Source: Marinifilum sp. D737
GTDB lineage: Bacteria > Bacteroidota > Bacteroidia > Bacteroidales > Marinifilaceae
NCBI RefSeq assembly: GCF_026672275.1
Contig: NZ_JANQCD010000027.1
Location: forward strand, 1 to 64,000
DNA length: 64,000 bases
Direction of reading: 5' to 3'
The position numbers were made by a program, and so were the translations under genes. This document shows positions 52,610-60,985 of this stretch, one piece after another. Each line of letters starts with the position of its first letter. The first letter of the stretch is position 1. Under the pieces are notes generated by a model. It was not told where the DNA came from. It made no database searches and was given only the letters and a program-made list of their open reading frames with translations.

Positions 52610-53656
52610 ATGGATAATCAATTCCTGATTGTTGGGCAAGGCATTGCCGGTTCTCTTCTTGCTTACGATATGTACAAAGCAGGTCACAAATTTAAGATTG
52701 TGTCAAGCCCCGATGAAAATATGGCTTCAGATGTTGCAACCAGAAGATATAATCCCGCCATTTTCGACAAGCTTGCTAAACATTGGAAGGTAGATGAATT
52801 GCTGCCGGTAATGACCAATCTCTACAGAGATATAGAAAATGAACTTGGACATCAATTTTTACATCCTGTTGATTTTACACAAGCACTTAGCGAAAATGAA
52901 ATTCGAGTTTGGAACGAACGAATATTCGATGGAGACTTTTCGGATTATATGGAAAGTGCCGATACCAGTTGGATTAAAAGAGGAATTGACAATTTTAGCC
53001 TGTTCGATAGAGTAGAGAAGTCGGGTTATCTTGATTTGGCAAAGCTTTTATCAGAGTTGAAACAGTTTTTTAAAGAAAACGGCAATCTAATCGAAGCTAA
53101 TTTTAAATATCAAGACATTGGATTTATAAACGGGCATATTACCTGGCGTGGTGTAAGCGCCAAGACCATTGTGTTTTGCGAAGGTCATCATGCAACGAAG
53201 AATCCTTATTTTAAAAGCATCCCATTTATACCTACAAAGGGGGAACTGATTGAAATAGAATGTGAAAAACTAGCTGAAGATTACATCATAGACGAGAATT
53301 TATTTGTGATGCCAATGGGTAATTCTCGTTTTAAAGTGGGTGCAAGCTACGATTATTCAAAACAAAATGGCAAAACGGTTCTCGATACCAGAACAAATCT
53401 GTTATCTCGATTGGATAGGCTAATTTCTTTGCCTTATAAGATTATTAGTCATTGGTCTGGTATTCGTCCTGCAGTGAGCGATCGCCGTCCTGTTTTAGGA
53501 GTGCACCCCAATAATCAACACATAGCAGTTTTTAATGGCTTGGGTACAAAAGGTGTGATATTAGCACCTTATTTTGCTCGTGAAATGATGTGTTCATTGG
53601 TAAATAAAAATTACATTCTTGATAAAGAGATTGATATTCACAGATTTTTAAACTAA
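52610..53656 (+). CDS. FAD-dependent oxidoreductase (DadA/MnmC-type), copy 2
   Basis: 348 residues, a tandem duplicate of the previous gene with the same length and all motifs (VGQGIAGSLLAY, GIRPAVSDRRPVLG, GLGTKGVILAPYF). The middle part is more diverged: after MASDVATRR the substrate-facing residues differ clearly, suggesting a different substrate. It is 99 bp downstream and has a terminator after it. Confidence 0.9.
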   Translation: MDNQFLIVGQGIAGSLLAYDMYKAGHKFKIVSSPDENMASDVATRRYNPAIFDKLAKHWKVDELLPVMTNLYRDIENELGHQFLHPVDFTQALSENEIRVWNERIFDGDFSDYMESADTSWIKRGIDNFSLFDRVEKSGYLDLAKLLSELKQFFKENGNLIEANFKYQDIGFINGHITWRGVSAKTIVFCEGHHATKNPYFKSIPFIPTKGELIEIECEKLAEDYIIDENLFVMPMGNSRFKVGASYDYSKQNGKTVLDTRTNLLSRLDRLISLPYKIISHWSGIRPAVSDRRPVLGVHPNNQHIAVFNGLGTKGVILAPYFAREMMCSLVNKNYILDKEIDIHRFLN

Positions 53657-53740
53657 TCATTTCATCAAGCTTATTTATAGATAAATCAATGGAAGGTAGT
53701 TTGTTTACGTTTATTTCAAATCTATCACGATGATAAATTT

Positions 53741-53770
53741 AAAAAGGTGCAGATACTGCACCTTTTTTTA
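53741..53770. terminator. Bidirectional terminator
   Basis: AAAAAGGTGCA (53741-53751) pairs with TGCACCTTTTT, loop GATAC, and is followed by more T. Its right side overlaps the stop of the convergent Lys-rich gene. Confidence 0.93.
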
Positions 53771-54331
53771 ATCTTCTATTTCCTCTTTTTCGGTTAGTTT
53801 TTTTGCTTTCTTAATTTTTTCTTCTAAAGCTTTTACACTTTTTTCAGCCTTTTCAATTTTTTCTTTCTTTTCATTGAACTCTTCCTCAGAAATTTCTCCT
53901 TTATCTTTTGAGGCCTTTAGTTTTTCTTTCGACTTTTTAATTTTATCCTTCGCTTCTTTTATTTTTTCATCCTTACTTTTAATTGTTTCTTTTAAAGCCT
54001 TCGATCGTTCTTCACGAATCATTTTAGCCTGTCTTGCTCTTTCTTGACCAAACTCTTTTCCTTTTAATTCGCCTTTGTTTTTTCCATAAGCATGACCCTT
54101 TTTCTCCATTTCTTGCTTTAAAGAATCTTGTTTCTTTAGAGCTTTTTCCTTTTGTGCTTTATGTCTTTTTTTTACATCTTTTTCGAGGCTGTCTTTTTTG
54201 ACTTTGTGAACTTTCTCAGTTTTATTTTTCTTTTTTCCTTTATTTCCATCTTTTCCTTTCTGAGCTAGAAGTTCTGTGTTTGCAATCAGAATGAAGCAAA
54301 ATGACAATAGAATAACAATGTATTTTTTCAT
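53768..54331 (-). CDS. Secreted Lys/Glu-rich coiled-coil protein
   Basis: 187 residues. A signal peptide (MKKYIVILLSFCFILIANTE, then LLAQ) is followed by a highly charged mature protein, roughly half Lys and Glu, with long coiled-coil runs (ALEEKIKKAKKLTEKEE) and heptad-like KDEKIKEAKDKIKKSKEKL. No family recognised. A periplasmic structural or chaperone-like role is possible. It is co-transcribed with the small lipoprotein 11 bp upstream. Confidence 0.72.
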   Translation of the reverse strand: MKKYIVILLSFCFILIANTELLAQKGKDGNKGKKKNKTEKVHKVKKDSLEKDVKKRHKAQKEKALKKQDSLKQEMEKKGHAYGKNKGELKGKEFGQERARQAKMIREERSKALKETIKSKDEKIKEAKDKIKKSKEKLKASKDKGEISEEEFNEKKEKIEKAEKSVKALEEKIKKAKKLTEKEEIED

Positions 54332-54342
54332 GCAAATAGATT

Positions 54343-54549
54343 TTAAATTTCTTCCAATAATTTATCAACTTCTTCCGAAGCCTTCTCGATATCTTCTTTT
54401 GTGTTTTCAAGTTCAACGGCTACAGAATCTGCTTCCACTTTTTCTTGTTTAGGAGGAGGAGGTGGTACCTGTTTGTCTTTTTGTTTTGAATCGCCACAGG
54501 ATTGTAAGATAATAAATGCGAAACTTAACAGCATAATGATTTTCTTCAT
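54343..54549 (-). CDS. Small lipoprotein
   Basis: 68 residues with a lipobox (LQSCG, Cys18), a Pro-rich spacer (VPPPPPKQ) and an acidic coiled tail (ENTKEDIEKASEEVDKLLEE). The acidic tail may pair with the basic, charged protein encoded next to it. Function unknown. The stretch 54550-54884 to its right is AT-rich and featureless. Confidence 0.75.
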   Translation of the reverse strand: MKKIIMLLSFAFIILQSCGDSKQKDKQVPPPPPKQEKVEADSVAVELENTKEDIEKASEEVDKLLEEI

Positions 54550-54884
54550 AGTTATTTTCTTTTGATTAAGAATAAGATTCTTTAAAATAAGAATAATTTA
54601 TAAATAATCATCTGATTAATAAGAATAAAATAATTTTCACAATGTAATGAGAAGCAAAAACAGCAATGAAAGTTATTCGTTATAGTTTGATTTTATGAAT
54701 TACCTGAGCTCTCTTAATTGCTTCATGCCAATTTGGTTGAATTTAGGTTTAACTGAAAGTTGTAATCATGTCTGTAGTGTTGATTATTATGTGCTTGCAC
54801 TAAAATCTGAAAATCATATCAATACATAAAACTAAAAGGGATATTAAGTCAACTTTACTTATTGATTTGAAATACAATTAAATT

Positions 54885-55202
54885 ATGGAAATTTTAGACT
54901 TGACGGATGTGATAAGTAAAAATTATAATGTTAATAGTGTAGTGAGATATATATAAGTTTTGGTGCATATTTTAAATGTTAATTTGGAAGGAGTAGAGTT
55001 TTATGCTGTCAATAAAAATTATCCGGAAGAAGTTTTTGATGGAAATATCAGTCGAAAAATTAAAGCGGATATGTATATTGATGATATGAATTTTGGTGGT
55101 TTACCTGATTGGGGGCAAATCTTTGATAGCATTTGTAATGGTAACAAATCAATGCATTACAACAATAAGCGAAAAGGAATTTTAAGTAGAATTTTTGCTT
55201 AG
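54885..55202 (+). pseudogene. Hypothetical gene interrupted by a stop codon
   Basis: An ATG at 54885 opens MEILDLTDVISKNYNVNSVV and runs for 23 codons to TAA at 54954-54956. The same frame continues straight on as LVHILNVNLEGVEFYAVNKN to a stop at 55202. The simplest reading is one gene of about 105 codons with a nonsense mutation. Translation could restart at the TTG at 54960. No family recognised. Confidence 0.65.
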
Positions 55203-55215
55203 ATAAAAAGAAAGA

Positions 55216-55254
55216 ACAAAGGGCCTGGATTTATAATCTGAGCCCTTTGTTTTT
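55216..55254 (+). terminator. Terminator
   Basis: ACAAAGGGC (55216-55224) pairs with GCCCTTTGT (55242-55250), followed by TTTT, between the broken hypothetical gene and rsgA. Confidence 0.88.
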
Positions 55255-55262
55255 AATGACGC

Positions 55263-56339
55263 TTAACTTTTATAACCCGATTTCTTCATATTCTTAATGA
55301 TTTTGGAAAGCTTCTTTCCTTTCTGTTTCCGATCTTGTAAGCTACTTTCATAATGTTCCATTTCCCGATTCAAGCGCATAAAGCTTTCGTATTCATCTTC
55401 TGAAATATTTTCAGCTTTAACAGCCTTTAAAACTTTACAGCCTTTTTCGTTGGTATGTGTACAGTTATGAAACTTACAGCCTTTTGCAAGCTCATTGATT
55501 CCATGAAAACCAGATGATCCGGATTCTGAACCTGGAGCTGTCAATCCAAATTCCCGAGTGCCAGGCGTGTCAATTACAAGTCCACCATTTTTTAGGATAT
55601 ACAAGTCTCTCGAAGTGGTTGTATGTGCTCCTTTCATTGTGGATTGACTAATTTCTCCTGTTTTTAAATCATCTCCTTCTTGCAAAGAATTGATGATTGA
55701 GGACTTTCCGACACCTGATGCTCCAATAAAAACATAGGATTTACCAGTTAGAATCATATCCTTAAGCAAATTCAAATTGCTTCCAATATTAGCACTAATT
55801 GGAATTGCCTGGTAAGTGTCAATCATGAAATTCATGATTTCTTGTTGTTCATTGTCAATAGGTAAATCTGTTTTGTTGATCAGAACAATGGCTTGGATAT
55901 TGCAGTTTTGCAATTGCACAATTGTACGCTCTAATCGTCTTAGGTTTAAGCCAATTTCAAGACATTGAACAACAACCGCATAATCGATATTTGAAGCTAT
56001 AATTTGCGCTGCAATTTCTTTTCCTGATTTTTGTCTGGAAAGGCAATTGTAACGTGGCAATACTTTCGATATGATCCCCAAATCGCCATAGTCAAGAAAC
56101 AATACCCAGTCGCCTGTTTTGGGCTTCTCATTTTCTTCTAGTCCAAACATTAAATTTCCTGCTAACTCGCAGGTTTTAATTCCATTTTCATGGATTACGA
56201 TACAATTCGACTTATTTACAGTTGAAACACGACCAATGGTCATATTTTGTTTTTCTTCTGAACTAAGAGATGATTCAAAAAAATGAGACCATCCCAATTT
56301 ATATAATGTATTCATTACATTCGGTTTAACTTTCAGCAT
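55263..56339 (-). CDS. rsgA: Ribosome small subunit-dependent GTPase A
   Basis: 358 residues with a circularly permuted GTPase: an OB-like N-terminal domain, then NKTDL (G4), GASGVGKSS (G1) and DTPGTREFG (G3), then a zinc-binding C-terminus (CKFHNCTHTNEKGC). RsgA checks the decoding centre of the 30S subunit. It is a single gene; its tail ends close to a terminator of the other strand. Confidence 0.95.
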   Translation of the reverse strand: MLKVKPNVMNTLYKLGWSHFFESSLSSEEKQNMTIGRVSTVNKSNCIVIHENGIKTCELAGNLMFGLEENEKPKTGDWVLFLDYGDLGIISKVLPRYNCLSRQKSGKEIAAQIIASNIDYAVVVQCLEIGLNLRRLERTIVQLQNCNIQAIVLINKTDLPIDNEQQEIMNFMIDTYQAIPISANIGSNLNLLKDMILTGKSYVFIGASGVGKSSIINSLQEGDDLKTGEISQSTMKGAHTTTSRDLYILKNGGLVIDTPGTREFGLTAPGSESGSSGFHGINELAKGCKFHNCTHTNEKGCKVLKAVKAENISEDEYESFMRLNREMEHYESSLQDRKQKGKKLSKIIKNMKKSGYKS

Positions 56340-56371
56340 AGCAAGTGATAGCTGAAATTAATTCACTATAA

Positions 56372-56515
56372 GAAAGTATTGAAAAAGCTATCAATGCAAA
56401 CAAGATCCAGGCAAAAACTATTGAAAAAACACAGCTTACTGTAGTAAGTGAGTATTTTGATGTAATTTTTAACGAAGATATTGACAGCAGAATGGTTTTT
56501 GCAATTTCTTTCTAA
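56372..56515 (+). pseudogene. Possible gene remnant
   Basis: Forty-seven stop-free codons with a protein-like sequence (IEKAINANKIQAKTIEKTQL ... NEDIDSRMVFAISF) directly after a stop codon and without a start. It could be the C-terminal end of a lost gene; I do not recognise the family. The rest of 56340-56842 holds two weak inverted repeats (GCATCA/TGATGC at 56538-56557 and GGCAAGT/ACTTGCC at 56573-56607). Confidence 0.35.
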
Positions 56516-56842
56516 AATTTACGGTATAAAAAAACAGGCATCAAATAAAAATGATGCTATAAGTGAAGTGTCGGCAAGTTGATTCGAAACAAATCCAATG
56601 ACTTGCCTATAATGCGGACTCCGAATGATATGTAGAAGTTGTTCTTTTAATCATGAACTGCAAAAATAGGAAAAATATACATTGATGCCTAATTCAAAAT
56701 TTAAATCGTTTTTGTTAAAAGACCATAGAATCAATTATTCTTTGTGTAATATTTTTCATTCACTAAAAAATAAAAACTAAATTCAGATCGAATCAAGATA
56801 CATCTGTATTCATTAACGATATTGACCAAATAGAATGTCCCT

Positions 56843-57889
56843 ATGGTAGATCCAAGAATTGAAAACCTAAATGTAAGCGTAGAACAAGCCATCATAACCC
56901 CAATTGCTTTAAAAGAGCTGTACCCTTTAACCGAAAAATGTATCCATACAGTTCATAAAGGTCAAACTACCATAAAAAATATACTAAATGGGCGAGACAA
57001 GCGAATATTGGCTATTGTTGGTCCTTGTTCCATTCACGATAGTAAGGCGGCAAAAGAATATGCTCAAAAATTAAAGCTTTTGGCGGATGAGTTAAAGGAT
57101 AAACTTTTTATTGTCATGCGGGTTTATTTTGAGAAGCCAAGAACAACAGTAGGCTGGAAAGGTTTAATCAACGATCCCCACATGGATAATTCCTGTATGA
57201 TACAGGAAGGATTAAAACAGGCAAGAGAACTTTTGGTATACATTGCAGAATTGGGTTTGCCGGCAGCAGGAGAAGCATTGGATATTGTTACGCCACAGTT
57301 TATTCAAGATTTATTTTCGTGGACTGCGATTGGTGCCAGAACAACAGAATCGCAAAGTCATAGAAATATGGCAAGTGGATTGTCTTCGGTTGTAGGCTTT
57401 AAAAATGGCACAGATGGTAATATTGATATCGCTTTAAATGCAATACAAGCCGTTGGAACTCCGCAAAATTTTGTGAGTATTAATCCAAATGGAAATGTAT
57501 CGGTGATAAGAACCAAGGGAAATCCAAATACTCACATCATACTTCGAGGAGGAAAGGAAGCAAACTATAAAAGCAAATTTGTTCGGGAAATAGAAGACAA
57601 GTTGAATGGATTGGGAATAGATCCGAAAATCATGATAGACTGTAGTCATGCCAATTCAGCAAAGCAGGCCAAAAATCAAAAAATTGTTCTTCAGGATATT
57701 GCTGCGCAAATACAAAATGGTAATCAATCTATTATGGGCTTTATGCTTGAAAGTAACTTGGCTTTTGGAAAACAGTCCATTCCTGATAATAAGACAGAAT
57801 TGATATATGGAGTTTCGGTTACCGATGAATGCATAGACTGGGAAACAACGGCGAAGATATTAAGAGAATTCTGCAACACTATTGAATAG
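56843..57889 (+). CDS. 3-Deoxy-7-phosphoheptulonate synthase (class I)
   Basis: 348 residues of the AroF/G/H type: IVGPCSIHDSKAAKEYA, MRVYFEKPRTTVGWKG, GARTTESQSHRNMASGLS, GFKNGTDG and IMIDCSHANSAKQ. It joins phosphoenolpyruvate and erythrose 4-phosphate as the first step of aromatic amino acid synthesis. The N-terminus is about as long as in the feedback-regulated E. coli enzymes, so allosteric control is likely. No trp, tyr or phe attenuator was recognised. Neighbouring genes are unrelated. Confidence 0.95.
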   Translation: MVDPRIENLNVSVEQAIITPIALKELYPLTEKCIHTVHKGQTTIKNILNGRDKRILAIVGPCSIHDSKAAKEYAQKLKLLADELKDKLFIVMRVYFEKPRTTVGWKGLINDPHMDNSCMIQEGLKQARELLVYIAELGLPAAGEALDIVTPQFIQDLFSWTAIGARTTESQSHRNMASGLSSVVGFKNGTDGNIDIALNAIQAVGTPQNFVSINPNGNVSVIRTKGNPNTHIILRGGKEANYKSKFVREIEDKLNGLGIDPKIMIDCSHANSAKQAKNQKIVLQDIAAQIQNGNQSIMGFMLESNLAFGKQSIPDNKTELIYGVSVTDECIDWETTAKILREFCNTIE

Positions 57890-58239
57890 TAACTTCCCTC
57901 ATAATTCTATTTAAATTGAAAAATATGTCAATAATGTTTCATTTTAAATAAGAGTAGTTTCTCTTTTGTTTTTGTAATTACTATGGGGTTTTAGAAAGAT
58001 TAGATTACTTAATTTTGATACATTACGTTCAATATAATATGTTGATTTGATTGTTTTTATAATCATAAAACAAATAAAAAATAAGCTTTTTATTTTGACT
58101 TGTTAAAAAATGCACATTTGTAAAGAGCTTCAGATCAGGGATGTAATTGACTTAAGGTTCTCTTTGTGAAAAATTATTTGGTGGTTTAGGTATAATATTC
58201 TTAAATTGGGGAATCATTAACCATTTAAACTAATTTTTT
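57890..58239. other. Intergenic region
   Basis: 350 bp, strongly AT-rich, between the DAHP synthase and metalloprotease genes. I see no stable hairpin, open frame or clear promoter box in it. Confidence 0.5.
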
Positions 58240-59325
58240 ATGAAAAAATTATTTTTCCCCTTACTTGTTTTAGGGCTGTTTTTGGCTTCCTGTCAAAAAG
58301 AATCCAGTGAACTAAAAGTTCAACAGACAAATGACATTGCTGTTGACATGAGTGACTTTTATGTGTATACTTCGGAAGCAGTAGAAGAATCCACAGGTGT
58401 AAAAGCTGCACATGTTCATGGTCCTGCATGCAAATGCGGTTCGATGAAAGTTCTAAACCAAAAATTAAAAGAAAATCCTGGTTTGGAAAAGCGTATGTAT
58501 GCTATTGAAAAACATACGAGACAATTAATTGCTGCGAAGTCGTCCAGTACCAATAAGGGTAAACCTGTTAAGCCAGATCCAGATCCAGATCCAGATCCAG
58601 TTCCTTACCAGGGAACCATTACCATTCCTGTGATTGTAAACATTTTGGAAGATCCTGCACACCCTGTTACTCAGGCTCATATCGATTCTCAAATTGATAT
58701 CTTGAATGAAGATTTCAACGATTTGAATCCTAATACTGGTGGAGTTCCTACAGAATTTAACGATGATATTGCTGATTGTAATATTACATTCGTATTGGCA
58801 GGTGTTAATAGAAAAGCTTCAACAAAATCTTCTTGGGGAACCAATGATGCAATGAAGTATGCAAGCCAAGGTGGTATCGATGCTACTGATCCAACAAGTT
58901 TCTTGAACTTTTGGGTTTGTGAAATCGGTGGAGGTATTCTAGGATATGCTCAATTCCCTGGTGGAGCACTGGAAACTGATGGTGTTGTGATTGGTAGCGA
59001 TTTCTTCGGTGAAAACTCAAGAGGTGGTGAGTATGGCTACGGTCGTACGGCTACTCACGAAGTAGGTCACTGGTTGAATCTTCGTCACATTTGGGGTGAT
59101 GGCAGATGTCGTCAGGATGACTTTGTAACAGATACACCAAGCTCAGATAGAGCAAACTACGGATGTCCTTCATATCCAACAGTACATTGTCGTACCAACG
59201 ATATGACTATGAACTTCATGGATTACGTGAATGACAACTGCATGTACATGTTTACAAATGGTCAGAATGACCGAATGAGAGCTTTATTCGCTGCTGGCGG
59301 AGCAAGAGAAGGTTTTGTTCAGTAA
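58240..59325 (+). CDS. M43 family zinc metalloprotease lipoprotein
   Basis: 361 residues. A lipoprotein signal (LFLASC, Cys18) is followed by a His/Cys-containing segment (HVHGPACKCGSMKV), a PDPDPDPDP linker at about 107-123 and the M43 (pappalysin/cytophagalysin) domain. The zinc motif is HEVGHWLNLRH (His273, Glu274, His277, His283); the usual glycine between the second and third His is Asn. The Met-turn block TMNFMDY is present. It is anchored at the cell surface and probably digests proteins. Confidence 0.9.
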   Translation: MKKLFFPLLVLGLFLASCQKESSELKVQQTNDIAVDMSDFYVYTSEAVEESTGVKAAHVHGPACKCGSMKVLNQKLKENPGLEKRMYAIEKHTRQLIAAKSSSTNKGKPVKPDPDPDPDPVPYQGTITIPVIVNILEDPAHPVTQAHIDSQIDILNEDFNDLNPNTGGVPTEFNDDIADCNITFVLAGVNRKASTKSSWGTNDAMKYASQGGIDATDPTSFLNFWVCEIGGGILGYAQFPGGALETDGVVIGSDFFGENSRGGEYGYGRTATHEVGHWLNLRHIWGDGRCRQDDFVTDTPSSDRANYGCPSYPTVHCRTNDMTMNFMDYVNDNCMYMFTNGQNDRMRALFAAGGAREGFVQ

Positions 59326-59348
59326 TTTATAAATGTGATTGAATATTT

Positions 59349-59375
59349 AAGGCACCCTTGTGGTGCCTTTTTTTT
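59349..59375 (+). terminator. Terminator of the metalloprotease gene
   Basis: AAGGCACC against GGTGCCTT with loop CTTGT and a run of T. Confidence 0.92.
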
Positions 59376-59433
59376 GAGAGTCTTTAAAAGTCAAATGGTC
59401 GAAAAGTTGAATGGTCGAAAAGTCGAATGGTAT

Positions 59434-59645
59434 AATCCCGAATCCTCACCTCCTCATTATTAATTGTTCATTACTAATTATTCATTGTTAACTGATAACT
59501 GTTTACTGCTAACTGATAACTGCCAAAGTATCGAGACCAGCAAAGCTGGAAGATCGAAGAACCAAATTCCTACAACCTACCATTTTATTATTCATTACTC
59601 ATTATTAATTACTAATTATTCATTGTTAACTGCTAACTGTTAATA
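59434..59645. repeat. About 210-bp dispersed intergenic repeat, copy 2
   Basis: Same order of parts as 48825-49045: AATCCCGAATCCTCACCTCC, AT-rich heptamer-like units, a double-hairpin unit (59527-59550) and ACAACCTACCATTTTATTAT, then more units. Long exact blocks are shared, with small insertions and substitutions. Confidence 0.85.
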
Positions 59646-59704
59646 AAGAGGATAAGCTTCAAATCACCAGTTTGTTGAATTAAGTATCTTAAGTTGAACT
59701 CAGC

Positions 59705-60445
59705 TTATTTTATTAAATGTTTCCCATTTTTTAGGAATGTAACTTTTGGAATTTGTCTTGTTTTGTTGAAAGAATCGTAGGCAAGCTTTAAATCTTTCCA
59801 AACTGTTGTCTTATCCATATCCTCCCTATATTTGGAAAGAAGTATCTCAAAGTTTTTATCCGATAATTTGGCAGGGAAAATGTGAACAGGAATTTGTTTC
59901 TGACCATTGTTTTTCGCCTCTATACAAAAGATGTACAATTCCTTAATTTGATCGTCAGTAATTGGCAAACATCCAACAGTTACGCATGAACCGTGAATGA
60001 AGATATCTCCGCCAGGATCGTTTTTGTTGGCCCAAAATAAATCCGATTGGTTTGGATAGTTAATGCCCAAAGAGAGGTGGAAATTGCTGGCAGGATTAAA
60101 TCGATCGATGTAATAGAAGCCTTCAGGAACTTGTAAATCGCCTTGCTTTCTTTTGGGACCAAGCTTACCGGATTTTCTACAGACTTTATATTCTTTGATC
60201 AATTTGAACTTTTGATCTGATTTGTTTTTACCCCATAGCTGAATCTTCTGCCCAAATTTAAAAGCGCGCAAATACACTTCTAATTCATCACTTTTAATGT
60301 TCTTGCTGTTGAGAAGCTTTAGGATGCCATTTTCCTTTTTGGCGTATGCATCACGAACACGAGGGTATTTTAATTGTTCCGATTTAAAGGAGCTTGAATT
60401 GGTCACAATAAAAGATGTTAGTATAAGGGTAAGGATTAGTTTCAT
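59705..60445 (-). CDS. L,D-transpeptidase (YafK type)
   Basis: 246 residues from the ATG at 60445, where a signal peptide (MKLILTLILTSF) begins; two earlier ATG codons at 60460 and 60472 would add a leader without features. The catalytic block IHGSCVTVGCLPIT contains the conserved His, Ser and Cys159 of the YkuD-like fold. The upstream block FYYIDRFNPASNFHLSLGIN fits the YafK/DpaA branch, which cleaves or makes crosslinks between peptidoglycan and lipoproteins. The sequence cannot decide between transferase and hydrolase. Confidence 0.87.
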   Translation of the reverse strand: MKLILTLILTSFIVTNSSSFKSEQLKYPRVRDAYAKKENGILKLLNSKNIKSDELEVYLRAFKFGQKIQLWGKNKSDQKFKLIKEYKVCRKSGKLGPKRKQGDLQVPEGFYYIDRFNPASNFHLSLGINYPNQSDLFWANKNDPGGDIFIHGSCVTVGCLPITDDQIKELYIFCIEAKNNGQKQIPVHIFPAKLSDKNFEILLSKYREDMDKTTVWKDLKLAYDSFNKTRQIPKVTFLKNGKHLIK

Positions 60446-60578
60446 ATTGCAAGATAACATTTTGTAATGCATATATGGAATGATTTGATGTTTTCAGCAA
60501 AGCTATCGCATTGTCAGATTTCGGTTATCGGTTGTCAGGGAAAAAATGCTAACTGATTACTAGTCACTTGTAAATAAA

Positions 60579-60640
60579 GCTCCAGAGGAGCGTGATCTTT
60601 ATAGCCCAGGGTGAATGAGCTACGCGAATGTTGCCCTGGG
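60579..60640. repeat. Paired palindromes
   Basis: GCTCC-AGA-GGAGC (60579-60591), then CCCAGGG (60605-60611) facing CCCTGGG (60634-60640). The arrangement resembles widely dispersed intergenic elements. Further right, at about 60730-60790, the text ACCACAAAGG...CACCAAGGGGACGC looks like another common intergenic repeat. The rest of 60446-60985 is not coding. Confidence 0.6.
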
Positions 60641-60930
60641 TTAGTAAGTTTTATAAATAATCGTCGCAACTGCATGCCTTTATGAATATGGAATCTTAAC
60701 ATGCGACGGAAGAGATCTTAAGTAAAATTAACCACAAAGGAAAACGAAGGGTATTCACCAAGGGGACGCAGATGCTGGTTATGATTTTCGCGATTGGGTA
60801 GTTAGTGGTTATTGGTTAGCTGCAAGTCACAAGGTTCATGTAATTTAGGGGATGATGGCTATGGTTGTCAGTTTTTGGTTATCAAATTGGAATTAAATTA
60901 GTGAGAATCTCACTTTGGAGTGAGAGCCTC

Positions 60931-60964
60931 ACAAAAAATCCCGATCTGCCATGCAAATCGGGAT
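60931..60964 (-). terminator. Terminator of the S9 peptidase gene
   Basis: On the minus strand, ATCCCGAT pairs with ATCGGGAT across an 11-nt loop and is followed by TTTTTT. Confidence 0.88.
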
Positions 60965-60985
60965 GAATATTATCTGACAAATGAA

